Notes: a model not told the origin generated them from the letters alone. 64,000 bases of DNA from UBA1783 sp033808805 (GCA_033808805.1 JAPXMY010000010.1:1-64000), one strand, 5' to 3'; numbered from the stretch's first letter, positions 16,233-25,101 are shown. Program-made: numbers and translations.

Positions 16233-16604
16233 CTAATCCTCCTTACTTGTCAAATCGACTATTAACATCATATCATTTTCATCGAATGTTGCGCTATACT
16301 TTGCATTATCACTTAAAGGATATTCTGTTAATTCATCTAATGATTTCATCAGATTTCTGTTAGCGATTCGAGCATACCCCTTACCTAGATTGACTCTATG
16401 CAGTTTTTCAGTCGGGTATAAGCCTAAATCAATATCACTTTTTGTGACAGGCTTGATAGCAAGTCTTTTGTTTTTTTGATCCAGCCCAATCAGACACCAT
16501 CTGATGTCGGAAAAACGATTGGCAGCACAATTATTCAGAGTGATATAGTTGTCACTTAAGGTAACAATCATTGAATAGGCGTTTCCTTTTAACCATTGAA
16601 ACAT
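16233..16604 (-). CDS. Small protein of unknown function, first gene of SPFH operon
   Basis: The ATG at 16604 is chosen because AAAGGAGTG lies seven bases upstream; a longer frame starting at 16655 would begin in the promoter. The 123-residue product is soluble, with a beta-rich first half (SMIVTLSDNYITLNN, KRLAIKPVTKSDIDLG) and a later GKGYARIANRNLMKSLDE segment, and no membrane helix. I do not recognise the family. Being first in a three-gene operon with NfeD and SPFH, it is a candidate regulator or cytoplasmic adaptor of that membrane complex (inference). Confidence 0.75.
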   Translation of the reverse strand: MFQWLKGNAYSMIVTLSDNYITLNNCAANRFSDIRWCLIGLDQKNKRLAIKPVTKSDIDLGLYPTEKLHRVNLGKGYARIANRNLMKSLDELTEYPLSDNAKYSATFDENDMMLIVDLTSKED

Positions 16605-16626
16605 CAGTATCACTCCTTTCAATTTA

Positions 16627-16674
16627 ATTATATGATATATTTTAAATGTTTGCAATATATTTTAAATTTTTGCA
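16627..16674. promoter_or_regulatory. SPFH operon promoter with tandem 20-base repeats
   Basis: Two head-to-tail 20-base units, ATATATTTTAAATGTTTGCA at 16635-16654 and a copy differing at one base at 16655-16674, overlap a minus-strand promoter. That promoter has -35 TTGCAA at 16655-16650, 17 bases of spacing and -10 TATAAT at 16632-16627. A 20-base period puts the units on the same DNA face two turns apart, as expected for a dimeric or cooperative regulator. Confidence 0.6.
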
Positions 16675-16729
16675 TAGAATTGAATTTTTGGTCAAAAAGA
16701 ATATTTTCAGGAGTATGTTTGTTAAAGTT

Positions 16730-16759
16730 TTGACAACAGATAAATATGAAAAGTATAAT
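16730..16759 (+). promoter_or_regulatory. Promoter of the epimerase-like operon
   Basis: TTGACA (16730-16735), an 18-base spacer and TATAAT (16754-16759) lie about 85 bases upstream of the ATG at 16844. This promoter diverges from the repeat-covered SPFH promoter, 60-80 bases away. Confidence 0.6.
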
Positions 16760-16843
16760 AGATATAGGGTAATCTTTTTTTATTTTTTTGGAAAAGTTTA
16801 TTCAAAAAATTCAATATATAATAATGTATCGGGGAGGAAAAAT

Positions 16844-17713
16844 ATGAGAATTGTATTAGCAGGAGCTTTTGGAAATTTGGGTTTTGAAATTTTCAAACAG
16901 TTAATTGAAAAAGGCTATGAAGTTGTTGCTGCTGACTTAAAGGAAAAAGCAGATAATGGTTATGAAGGTAAATATACTTTTAAAGCAATCAATGCGACAG
17001 AACCAGAGACTTTAAAAGGCTTATGTGATGGTGCGGATTTAGTTATTACTACTATGGGCTTAACCACCTCAAGCACAAAATTTAGTGCATACGATATTGA
17101 CTATCAGGGTAATTTGAATCTATTAGAAGAGGCTAAAAGAGCTGGTGTAAAAAAGTTTAATTATGTCTCAGTTATTGCCTGTGAAAGAAAGGGAGCAGAA
17201 AAAGTTCCAATGCTGCATGCCAAGTGGCTGTTAGAAGAAGAATTAAGAAAATCAAAAATGGCTCATGTTATCTATCGTCCAACTGGTTACTTCTATGATA
17301 TTGCTAAAGTTTTCAGGCCATACATCGATAAGGGAGAAATGCAGCTGTTGAAAGGCTATGGCACTATAAAGGCCAATGTTGTTGCCTGTGAAGATTTTGC
17401 CAGCTTCATTGTTGAGCATATGAACGATGAAGGTAATCCGATTTATGAAGTTGGTGGAAAAGAAACCTATACTTATGAAGAAATGGCAAAGCTCTGTTTT
17501 GATGCAGCTGGTAAAGAAACCAAGATAAAATATGCTCCACCTTGGATGTTTGATATTCTGGCAAAACTTCCTAAAATTAAAAAGGAAGGTAAAAGAGATA
17601 TCATCCTGTTTTCTAAGTGGACTTTAACTAATAATCTGGTTGGCAAGGATATCACAGGAGAGGCAAGCTTTAAAGAATATGTAGAAGAATATTTTGGAGG
17701 TAAATCATGGTAG
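16844..17713 (+). CDS. NAD(P)-binding NmrA/SDR-like protein
   Basis: The start at 16844 follows GGGGAGG; the longer open frame upstream is intergenic promoter. The 289-residue product has a Rossmann dinucleotide fold (MRIVLAGAFGNLGFEIFKQ, an atypical GxxGxxG), ADLVITTMGLTTSS, and FNYVSVIACERKG where SDR enzymes place the catalytic Ser. There is no clear YxxxK, so it resembles the atypical SDR/NmrA group that binds NAD(P) or acts as a redox sensor. It overlaps the next gene by seven bases. Confidence 0.8.
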   Translation: MRIVLAGAFGNLGFEIFKQLIEKGYEVVAADLKEKADNGYEGKYTFKAINATEPETLKGLCDGADLVITTMGLTTSSTKFSAYDIDYQGNLNLLEEAKRAGVKKFNYVSVIACERKGAEKVPMLHAKWLLEEELRKSKMAHVIYRPTGYFYDIAKVFRPYIDKGEMQLLKGYGTIKANVVACEDFASFIVEHMNDEGNPIYEVGGKETYTYEEMAKLCFDAAGKETKIKYAPPWMFDILAKLPKIKKEGKRDIILFSKWTLTNNLVGKDITGEASFKEYVEEYFGGKSW

Positions 17714-18528
17714 GAAAAGTTTTACCTTCACCTCTGTGGTGGATTTTACTGGCAATCAGTGCTGTGATGACACTATGTGGTTTCTATCAGTTTGTCTGGT
17801 TCATGTCAGTTGGATACGGTTTTGCAGTTATGGGCATAGGCTTAGGACTGCTGATCTATGCTTTAATTAATGGCTCGGCTACTGTTGTTGTTATCACGAT
17901 GAGTGTTTTGCTGATGATCTATGGTTTCAGATTGGGATATTTCTTACTATCTCGTGAACTTAAAAATGCTCACTATAAGAAAACTTTAGAATCAACAGGT
18001 TCAACCAAGAAAATGCCAATATTTGTCAACCTTATAATGTGGGCATATTCAATGTGGATGTATATGTCACAAACTTCTCCAGCAACCTATCGATATGCCA
18101 ATAAAACAAGTGGAGATATCTGGGGCTATATTGGTGTAATTCTGATGGCTATAGGGATTATTGGTGAAACAATAGCTGATAAACAGAAATCTGCTGCCAA
18201 GGCAATCAATCCAAAAAGATTCTGTGATATTGGCCTGTATAAAATTGTACGCTGTCCAAACTACTTTTCAGAGATTGTGTTTTGGACTGGATTATTCATC
18301 AGCGGTTTTGGCACACTAGTTAAAGGTCAGTGGATTATGGCTTTTGTTGGCTATGTTCTGATTGTCTTTGTCATGATTCATGGAGCCTATAGATTAGAAA
18401 AGCGTCATGAAAAGAATTATGGAGAAGATCCAGAATATCGTAGATATGCTGAAAGTACACCGATCTTATTTCCATTTGTACCAATTTATCATTTAAGTAG
18501 AGTAGAAAGGGAGAGCAAAGATGAATAA
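17707..18528 (+). CDS. DUF1295 (steroid-reductase-like) integral membrane enzyme
   Basis: The 273-residue protein has about six membrane helices. Its C-terminal half carries the DUF1295/steroid 5-alpha-reductase pattern: FCDIGLYKIVRCPNYFSEIVFWTG, then a final LEKRHEKNYGEDPEYRRYAEST motif, where related methyltransferases and reductases bind their cofactor. An NAD(P)-type reduction of a lipid or isoprenoid is plausible. It is coupled to the flanking genes by 7- and 8-base overlaps, so the three products likely act together. Confidence 0.8.
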   Translation: MVGKVLPSPLWWILLAISAVMTLCGFYQFVWFMSVGYGFAVMGIGLGLLIYALINGSATVVVITMSVLLMIYGFRLGYFLLSRELKNAHYKKTLESTGSTKKMPIFVNLIMWAYSMWMYMSQTSPATYRYANKTSGDIWGYIGVILMAIGIIGETIADKQKSAAKAINPKRFCDIGLYKIVRCPNYFSEIVFWTGLFISGFGTLVKGQWIMAFVGYVLIVFVMIHGAYRLEKRHEKNYGEDPEYRRYAESTPILFPFVPIYHLSRVERESKDE

Positions 18529-19138
18529 TTTTTCCATACCAATGGCAATTGTAGATTATATTCCAGTAATTTTATTTATTATTGCAGTAGCAATACTGAA
18601 TAGAGATCTGCACAACAAGATGAGTAGAACAGCGTTCAGCCTGTTTGCTACAGGCACAACCAATGTAGCGCTGGCAGGTTTACTGAAAGCTACTCATAAA
18701 CTCTTATATGCAGCTGACATCTGTGATTTTAAAACCTTGGCCGATATGTTTTTTGCTACTCAGGCCATTGGCTTTATGCTGGCTGGACTAGGATTGATTT
18801 TGGCCTTGCTTCAAAAAAAGGATGTTATCGTAGCTGCAGCTCCGGCTGTCTTCAGTGGAACATTTTTGTTTATCACTATAATGGTATTAGGTCTTGGAGC
18901 AATCAATGCCTGTTTAAGTATTCTGGCTAAAAAGTTAAATAAAAAGAAGTCAGTAATCTTCTTTATTGTTTCTTTTGTCTGTTCTCTGATGATGGGTTAT
19001 CTATCAAGCAGAGACTTCAGTCAGAGTTTTATGAACTGGCTGGCCCAGGGAATCAACATTATCAGTCAGGGATCTTTCCTGATTGGGGTTATTTCTTTAC
19101 ATCAAGCTGGTCTAAGGGACTATAAGTTTAATCAATAA
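18521..19138 (+). CDS. Integral membrane protein, unknown
   Basis: The 205-residue protein is almost entirely hydrophobic, with about six predicted helices and short basic loops (LKATHK, KKLNKKK), placing most loops inside. It starts within the end of the DUF1295 gene after GGGAGAGCAAAG. No known motif is visible. It may be a membrane partner or lipid-binding subunit of the DUF1295 enzyme (inference from overlap). Confidence 0.7.
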   Translation: MNNFSIPMAIVDYIPVILFIIAVAILNRDLHNKMSRTAFSLFATGTTNVALAGLLKATHKLLYAADICDFKTLADMFFATQAIGFMLAGLGLILALLQKKDVIVAAAPAVFSGTFLFITIMVLGLGAINACLSILAKKLNKKKSVIFFIVSFVCSLMMGYLSSRDFSQSFMNWLAQGINIISQGSFLIGVISLHQAGLRDYKFNQ

Positions 19139-19143
19139 AAACA

Positions 19144-19174
19144 AAAAACAAGATTTCACACAATCTTGTTTTTA
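19144..19174. terminator. Bidirectional terminator
   Basis: AAAAACAAGATT (19144-19155) and AATCTTGTTTTT (19162-19173) form a 12-bp stem with a 6-base loop. It serves both the rightward membrane operon and the leftward nrdJ gene. Confidence 0.85.
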
Positions 19175-19181
19175 TTTTGTC

Positions 19182-21683
19182 TTATAATCCACATTTCAAT
19201 TGAGCATTACAGTTGGTACAGGTGTTACAACCACCGATTTCTTCCACAATACCTTCCAGGCATATTGGACAGATATTACCAACTTCAACCCCAATTTCTC
19301 TATCCTGTCTATCACTTCTTAAACCGGTTTTCTTTTCTTCTTCCTGGACTTCACTTACCATGATACCGAAGTCTTTGACAATATCCATTTGAGCGAAGGT
19401 TTCAGCTTCCTGCTCATTAGACAGGGTTAATACCTGAGAGTCTCTTGAACCATCAACATAGACTGTTCCACCTTTAGCTCCGCCATAATATAATCTGGTA
19501 TAAACCTGCTGAACCTGTCTGACACTATAACCCTTAGGAGCGTTGACAGTTTTAGAGATAGATGAATCAATCCAACGCTGAATTCGACATTGTGAATCAG
19601 CGTGCTCTTCAGGAGTCAATTCCATGGCGCTGACAAAGAAATCTGGAAGAGTATCTCTGGTATATTGTGGATTCAGCTTCAAGAATTCATCAACAATCTG
19701 AGCATTTACTTCGATAAATTTACCAAGTCTTCCACTTCTGAAATATGAGAATGAAAAGTAAGGTTCTAAACCGGTAGAGACGCCGACCATGGTTCCAGTA
19801 GAACCGGTTGGAGCAATAGTCAGAAGATGCGAGTTTCTGATACCATATTTTAAGATATCCTGACGAATATCTTCATCCATCTGTTTCATATAGCCAGAGT
19901 TGATGAAGGCTTCATGATTATCTTTCAAAAATGGAAAACTTCCTTTTTCTTTAGCCAGTTCAATTGATTGTCTGTAGGCGTTTGTCGCAATACAGTGGAA
20001 TACATCATCAATGGTATCCAATGCTTCTTTAGAGCCATAGCGCTTGCCAGCCCAGATCAACAAATCATGTAGACCCATAACCCCTAAACCAACTCTTCTT
20101 TCTCCCAAGGCCTGAATTTCGTTTTGTTTTAAGAAATAAGGCGTAGAATCGATAACGTTATCCTGCAGTCTAACCGCAATCTGAACAGTTTCAGCTAGTT
20201 TATCATAGAGGATTTCTCCAGTTGTCTTATTGACAAAATTTGCCAGGTTGACAGCTGCCAGATTACAGACTGAATAAGGAGCTAAAGGCTGTTCACCACA
20301 AGGGTTTGTCGCCACAACCTTTTGTCCATAGGCTACCGCATTAGTCATCTTGTTGGCATTATCAATAAAGAAAATACCAGGTTCAGCTGAATAGGTAGCA
20401 CAGAAACAGATTAAATCCCAAATGTCTCTAGCTTTTACAGTTCTATATACTTTAAGAGGAAGAGGCCATTGGTGGATATCACCAACCTCCATCCAGTAAT
20501 CATCGTAATATTGTTTTTCTTCAACAGTATAGTTATCTAAATCTGGAAAACGTAAATCATATGTTGAATCATTTTTTACCGCTTCCATAAATTCATCTGT
20601 CAGAGTTACTGAAATATTAGCTCCTGAAAGGAAATCCTGATTTACTACTTCAAAGTGTCCACCATTCATCAGCTGTTCATGAGCAAAGTTGACCAGTTTG
20701 ATATCAGCATTAGCATCTCTGGTAATAGTTTCATAGATTTCAATCTGCTGATTTGTCAGTGGAACGAATTTAAGTTTATTGCTGGCGTGATATTTGATTT
20801 GTTCATCGTTTGAATTATCAACCAGCCATTTTAAGACTCGTGGATTCTGCATTTTAGAAACGATAAATTCTATAATATCAGGATGCCAGTCTGCCAGCAT
20901 AATCATCTGAGCTCCTCTTCTTGAGCCTCCCTGTTCGACTAGATGAGTCAAGTTGGCAATATCATTGAGCCAGCTTACTGCTCCTGAACTTTTACCCCCA
21001 ACCCCTTTAGCCAGAGCATTTTTAGGTCTAAGAGTAGAGCCATTGGTTCCAACTCCACCACCTCTGGACATAATTTCCATAACTTCCTGACGATGAGTGG
21101 CAATGCCACCTCTTGAGTCGTGAATAAAGGGCATAACAAAACAGTTGAAATAGGTTACCTGGGTGCCACTGCCAGCTCCATATAAGACTCTGCCAGCAGG
21201 GATGATGTTTAAATCGGCCAGCTGTTTAGCGAAGATATCGCCATATTTAGCTTTCAAGTCATCTTTTTCAACTTCTGCCAGGGCATTGCCAACTCTTAGA
21301 GCTATCTGTTCCCAGTATATTTCAACTGGTTTATCAATTAAACCTTTTGATCTTTTTATTAAACCTGTTTCGATTTCTTCAAGGTCAGTCAATGAGCCTC
21401 TTGAGTCTTCTTCAAGTTCTATAATGCAATAATTGTCTGCAATTTCTTTTATGTAGCCAATTCCCCTTGAAGGGTAAACAGGGTCTTCCTTAACCACCGT
21501 CAAAACTAAATCACCAACTGATAATGTTTTTAAATCTATATCTTTCTGTGAATATCGATCTAGCATTACAAGCCTAGAAACGCCATCATGAGTAATTTTA
21601 AAATAATCCTCGATAGGATAGATTAGTGGAAAATTATTTTTGATGTCCAAATTTAGTTTTTTGATTAAGTTTTGACTATACAT
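19182..21683 (-). CDS. nrdJ: Adenosylcobalamin-dependent ribonucleotide reductase (class II)
   Basis: The 833-residue enzyme reduces ribonucleotides for DNA synthesis using adenosylcobalamin to make a thiyl radical. NPCGEQPLAPYSVCNLAAVN at 460-479 holds the radical cysteine (C462) and catalytic glutamate. C181 (FNCFVMPF) and a later cysteine would form the redox pair. APTGSTGTM follows near 630. The C-terminal tail carries CPIC, CNTCTNC and a final CGL, the thiol relay typical of this class. The start follows TGGAGGGAC. The next gene upstream on the same strand makes the cofactor, a meaningful pairing. No class I or III reductase is visible here. Confidence 0.95.
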   Translation of the reverse strand: MYSQNLIKKLNLDIKNNFPLIYPIEDYFKITHDGVSRLVMLDRYSQKDIDLKTLSVGDLVLTVVKEDPVYPSRGIGYIKEIADNYCIIELEEDSRGSLTDLEEIETGLIKRSKGLIDKPVEIYWEQIALRVGNALAEVEKDDLKAKYGDIFAKQLADLNIIPAGRVLYGAGSGTQVTYFNCFVMPFIHDSRGGIATHRQEVMEIMSRGGGVGTNGSTLRPKNALAKGVGGKSSGAVSWLNDIANLTHLVEQGGSRRGAQMIMLADWHPDIIEFIVSKMQNPRVLKWLVDNSNDEQIKYHASNKLKFVPLTNQQIEIYETITRDANADIKLVNFAHEQLMNGGHFEVVNQDFLSGANISVTLTDEFMEAVKNDSTYDLRFPDLDNYTVEEKQYYDDYWMEVGDIHQWPLPLKVYRTVKARDIWDLICFCATYSAEPGIFFIDNANKMTNAVAYGQKVVATNPCGEQPLAPYSVCNLAAVNLANFVNKTTGEILYDKLAETVQIAVRLQDNVIDSTPYFLKQNEIQALGERRVGLGVMGLHDLLIWAGKRYGSKEALDTIDDVFHCIATNAYRQSIELAKEKGSFPFLKDNHEAFINSGYMKQMDEDIRQDILKYGIRNSHLLTIAPTGSTGTMVGVSTGLEPYFSFSYFRSGRLGKFIEVNAQIVDEFLKLNPQYTRDTLPDFFVSAMELTPEEHADSQCRIQRWIDSSISKTVNAPKGYSVRQVQQVYTRLYYGGAKGGTVYVDGSRDSQVLTLSNEQEAETFAQMDIVKDFGIMVSEVQEEEKKTGLRSDRQDREIGVEVGNICPICLEGIVEEIGGCNTCTNCNAQLKCGL

Positions 21684-21751
21684 AAATAGGTCCCTCCAGC
21701 AGTGTAGTTATATTCTAACATATAGAAGTCAATTAATGGGGATGAAAATTT

Positions 21752-22201
21752 TTACATTTTCACTTGTAAATAATATAGGAAGTCTGAAAGTCGATTAACA
21801 AAAGGTAAATAAAAAACCTCTTTTTCATTTATCGCTACCAGAGCTCTTTCTAAAGCTCGGATTTTGCAACGTGCCTTGCTTATCACAATCTTATCTTTCT
21901 GTTTGTAAGGATAGTTGAATTTGAAAGTTGCTGGACAATTTTCAATATCTTTTTCTATTAAGGCTAATAGCGAAGAAATGTCAAAAGTTTCCTTATAGCC
22001 TGCAATATAACCAGCTATGCCACTTAAAGTCTCGATAATTTCTTTGATGTAAGGAATATCTACATAGCTGTCAGCTTCTAGAAGAGCGACAATTGTTTCA
22101 TCAATTGTCCCAAGAGCGACGATTGTTTCATCATCTTTTCGGATTCTCTTATTTTTTATATCGGTAAATAAATAATCCCCTTTTTTAGTCGAAATCTTCA
22201 T
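21752..22201 (-). CDS. PduO-type cob(I)alamin adenosyltransferase
   Basis: The 149-residue helical protein has the family start STKKGD (ATP-binding loop, usually TKTGDxG) and an IRKDDETIVALGTIDETIVAL helix. It ends with KARCKIRALERALVAI and LPFVNRLSDFLYYL, matching the RAxxRRAER and NRLSDxLF motifs. It transfers the adenosyl group from ATP to reduced B12, making the cofactor of the neighbouring reductase. The glycine-rich loop is shortened and the usual arginines are partly changed, so activity is likely but not certain. Confidence 0.8.
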   Translation of the reverse strand: MKISTKKGDYLFTDIKNKRIRKDDETIVALGTIDETIVALLEADSYVDIPYIKEIIETLSGIAGYIAGYKETFDISSLLALIEKDIENCPATFKFNYPYKQKDKIVISKARCKIRALERALVAINEKEVFYLPFVNRLSDFLYYLQVKM

Positions 22202-22305
22202 TTAAACCACCTCTATATTATAGTATAAACAATAATTGAAACAATATGTGATATAACTTTTTTATTGTGCTAAAATTAAATAAACAATAAATTATGGGAG
22301 TTTTT

Positions 22306-22947
22306 ATGAAGTATACAGCAGTTATTGTTGCTGCTGGTAAATCTGAAAGATTTGGGTCAGCAACAAATAAATTATTATATAAATTATCTGATGGTTCACT
22401 TGTCATTGACAGGGCACTGCAGCCATTTAGAGAGGATAAGGACTGCAGTCAGATAGTTTTAGTTACTAATTCAGAGACGATTGATTATTTAGCTAAAAAC
22501 AGAGCTACGGGCAAAGAGATGTATTGTCATGGTGGAGCAGCCAGAAGTGATTCAGTCTTTAATGGTCTAATGGCTGTTAAAGAAGAAATTGTCCTGGTTC
22601 ATGATGGTGCCAGATGTTATCTGCAAAGTGAAGATTTAAATAATCTTAAAAAAGCAATGGAAACTGAAAGAGCAGCTATCCTGAGTAAGCCAATTGTTGA
22701 TACCATCAAGGTAGTAAGTGATGGTTATATTGTCAAAACAATTGATCGCAACACTTTAAACGGAGCCCAGACTCCTCAAGCTTTTTATATTGATGAATTA
22801 ATGGACTGTTATAAAAAGGCCAAAGAAGAAGGTTTTTCACCAACTGATGAAGCATCAGTTATTGAAAAATATAGTGATACCAAAATCAAGTGTGTTATTT
22901 CTAAACATCACAATGAAAAAATAACCACAATTGATGATATTAAATAG
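22306..22947 (+). CDS. ispD: 2-C-methyl-D-erythritol 4-phosphate cytidylyltransferase
   Basis: The 213-residue enzyme couples CTP to methylerythritol phosphate in isoprenoid synthesis. The nucleotide-binding start AVIVAAGKSERFGSATNK, VLVHDGARCY and the product-side LNGAQTPQAF and PTDEASVIE motifs are all present. The ATG at 22306 is preferred over one 12 bases earlier because GGGAG lies six bases upstream. It sits 11 bases before the aminopeptidase gene. Confidence 0.92.
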   Translation: MKYTAVIVAAGKSERFGSATNKLLYKLSDGSLVIDRALQPFREDKDCSQIVLVTNSETIDYLAKNRATGKEMYCHGGAARSDSVFNGLMAVKEEIVLVHDGARCYLQSEDLNNLKKAMETERAAILSKPIVDTIKVVSDGYIVKTIDRNTLNGAQTPQAFYIDELMDCYKKAKEEGFSPTDEASVIEKYSDTKIKCVISKHHNEKITTIDDIK

Positions 22948-22958
22948 GAGAAAAAGAT

Positions 22959-24197
22959 ATGTACGCAAAAAGAAGAGAACAATTATTAGAGATGCTGGAG
23001 CAGTATTCAATTACTGTGCTTATGGCTGGCAGGGCTTTTTATAGTGTTGGAGATTCCAAGTTTCCATTTGAGGTAAACAGATCTTTTTATTACTATACTG
23101 GTCTGGACAGGGAAAACCTGATTTTAGTTCTAGTTAAACTGGATGAAAACACTACAAAAGAAATTCTCTTTATTGAACCTTATGATGAGCTTTTAGCTAA
23201 ATGGGTAGGTGGAAGAATTAGACCAAAACAGGCTAAAGAGATAAGTGGTATTGAAGATATCCGCTATCTTGAGGATTTAATGCCAACATTGGGCTCGTTT
23301 TTGAATTATTATGGCAAGCTTGTGGATTTTGTTTTATGTGGTGACTTATCAAAGCAGGAGCTGGGTCAGCCAAATGATACAACTGATTTATTTAATAAAA
23401 TCAAAGAACTTCAGCCACAGGTTGTCTACACCAACATTTATGACAAGATTTGTGCAATGAGAATGATTAAAGATGAACATGAAATTGAAATGATTAAAAA
23501 TGCGATAGATGTAACCCAGGAGGGAATTGAGACGATGATGAGATATTCTCACAGTAACATCTGGGAAAATGAACTGGAAGCTTACTTTGACTTTGTCTTA
23601 AAGTGCAAGCAGTGTAAAAATGCTTTTACGACCATCTGTGCTACCGGTAAAAATGCGACGATCTTGCATTATGCCGATAATAATGATTTTGCGAAAACAG
23701 ATGATCTGGTCTTATGTGATCTGGGTGCAGCCTATAAGTATTACAATGCAGATATTACCAGAACCTTTCCAGTTAATGGCAGATTTACTAATCGTCAAAA
23801 ACAGATCTATGACATAGTCTTAAGAGCCAATAAACTTGTTGAAGCTCTAGCCAGACCTGGAATTACTACTAAAGAATTAAATGACGAAGTAGTTAAGTTT
23901 TATGAAGTAGAACTGGCAGCTATTGGATTATTGGATAATGGCAAGACAGTAAGAGATTATTATTATCACAATGTTTCACATCTGCTGGGTTTAGAAGTTC
24001 ATGATGTCTGTTTACCAGATATGGTACTTAAACCAGGCTGTGTAATCACCAATGAGCCAGGGCTGTATTTGGAAGATGAAGATATCGGTATCAGAATTGA
24101 AGATGATTTACTGATTACTGAAGATGGATGCATCAATCTAAGTAAAAACATAATTAAGGAAATTGAAGACATTGAAGCATTTATGAATAAAAATTAG
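22959..24197 (+). CDS. Xaa-Pro aminopeptidase (M24B)
   Basis: The 412-residue enzyme removes N-terminal residues preceding proline. The N-terminal creatinase-like domain (1-165) is followed by a pita-bread fold with the metal ligands in order: DLGAAYKYYNADITRTF (two Asp), HNVSHLLGLEVHD (His), NEPGLYLED (Glu) and IRIEDDLLIT (Glu). All five are visible, so it should be active with two Mn or Co ions. The start follows TAGGAGAAAAAG. Confidence 0.93.
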   Translation: MYAKRREQLLEMLEQYSITVLMAGRAFYSVGDSKFPFEVNRSFYYYTGLDRENLILVLVKLDENTTKEILFIEPYDELLAKWVGGRIRPKQAKEISGIEDIRYLEDLMPTLGSFLNYYGKLVDFVLCGDLSKQELGQPNDTTDLFNKIKELQPQVVYTNIYDKICAMRMIKDEHEIEMIKNAIDVTQEGIETMMRYSHSNIWENELEAYFDFVLKCKQCKNAFTTICATGKNATILHYADNNDFAKTDDLVLCDLGAAYKYYNADITRTFPVNGRFTNRQKQIYDIVLRANKLVEALARPGITTKELNDEVVKFYEVELAAIGLLDNGKTVRDYYYHNVSHLLGLEVHDVCLPDMVLKPGCVITNEPGLYLEDEDIGIRIEDDLLITEDGCINLSKNIIKEIEDIEAFMNKN

Positions 24198-24244
24198 GAG
24201 TTATAAAAAACTGAAAATATTATTTATAGAAAGGGAATTTTGAC

Positions 24245-24348
24245 TTTACAACAGGGGTGAAATTTGATAAAATATAACAGCGTTCGGGTAAATTTATATT
24301 TACTTCTTGCCTAGAAATAGGCCGCTAGACCAAAAGGAGGAAAAAAAC
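24245..24348 (+). promoter_or_regulatory. rpsF promoter and S6:S18-binding mRNA leader
   Basis: TTTACA (24245-24250), a 17-base spacer and TAAAAT (24268-24273) give a start near 24280. The leader then has two stems: GTAAAT/ATTTAC (24288-24303) and GCCTA with loop GAAA and TAGGC (24309-24322). CCG follows at 24322-24324, then CTAGACC and the AAAGGAGG site. An exposed CCG next to a small hairpin just upstream of rpsF is the known element by which the S6:S18 complex represses its own mRNA. The match is by eye, without a covariance model. Confidence 0.65.
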
Positions 24349-24636
24349 ATGAGAAAATATGAAATTATGTATATCCTTAACGCTTCAGCTGAAGAAGCAG
24401 TTCGTACAGAAACCATTGAAACTCTACATAAGATCATTACAGATGCTAATGGTACAATCGAAAAGGTAGATGAATGGGGTATGAGAGAATTTGCTTATCC
24501 AATTGAAGACATGACAAAAGGATATTATGTAGTAATCACTATTAAAGCTAATAATGATGCTATTAATGAATTTGACCGTATTAGTCGTATCAATACAAAT
24601 GTTGTTCGCCACATGATTGTCAAAATTGAAGAATAG
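24349..24636 (+). CDS. rpsF: 30S ribosomal protein S6
   Basis: The 95-residue protein binds S18 on the platform of the small subunit. MRKYEIMYILN, the GMREFAYPIEDMTKGYYVV strand and the final RHMIVKIEE are typical. ATG 24349 has AAAGGAGG close upstream; an earlier start inside the leader is rejected. It leads the classic rpsF-ssb-rpsR operon. Confidence 0.97.
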   Translation: MRKYEIMYILNASAEEAVRTETIETLHKIITDANGTIEKVDEWGMREFAYPIEDMTKGYYVVITIKANNDAINEFDRISRINTNVVRHMIVKIEE

Positions 24637-24646
24637 GTGAAGTGAA

Positions 24647-25087
24647 ATGATTAATCGAGTAGTTTTAATTGGTCGTTTGACCAGAGATCCAGAGTTACGT
24701 AAAACACCAAATGCCTCAGTATGCAACTTTTCTTTAGCAGTAAGCAGAAGAAAAAGCAAAAATGATACAAATACGCCAGATGCTGATTTTGTACCATGTG
24801 TGGCATGGAATCAGACTGCCGAGCTGATTACCAATTATTTGCGTAAAGGGTCTCAGCTTGGAGTTGAAGGAAAAATTCAGACTAGAAATTATGATGATCC
24901 TAATGTTCCAGGAAGAAAGGTTTATGTTGTCGAAGTATTGGTAGACAGCATCATGTTCTTAGATTCTAAGAGCAGCACATCAACGGCTAGTACATCATAT
25001 ACAACAGATTACTATCCAGATGAGAGTTATACAGATATGGCAGATGGTCCTAAACTGGACATTTCAAGTGATGATTTGCCATTCTAG
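24647..25087 (+). CDS. ssb: Single-stranded DNA-binding protein
   Basis: The 146-residue OB-fold protein protects single-stranded DNA in replication. MINRVVLIGRLTRDPELR, FSLAVSR and the LRKGSQLGVEGKIQTR core are standard. A Ser/Thr/Tyr-rich linker leads to the acidic tip DISSDDLPF that recruits other replication proteins. The gene lies between rpsF and rpsR, 10 and 14 bases from them. Confidence 0.97.
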   Translation: MINRVVLIGRLTRDPELRKTPNASVCNFSLAVSRRKSKNDTNTPDADFVPCVAWNQTAELITNYLRKGSQLGVEGKIQTRNYDDPNVPGRKVYVVEVLVDSIMFLDSKSSTSTASTSYTTDYYPDESYTDMADGPKLDISSDDLPF

Positions 25088-25101
25088 AAAGGAAGTTTAT
25101 T

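Noticed and set aside
16042..16236. A 64-codon plus-strand frame opposite NfeD
   Set aside because: It is antisense to the NfeD membrane helices and lacks a binding site.
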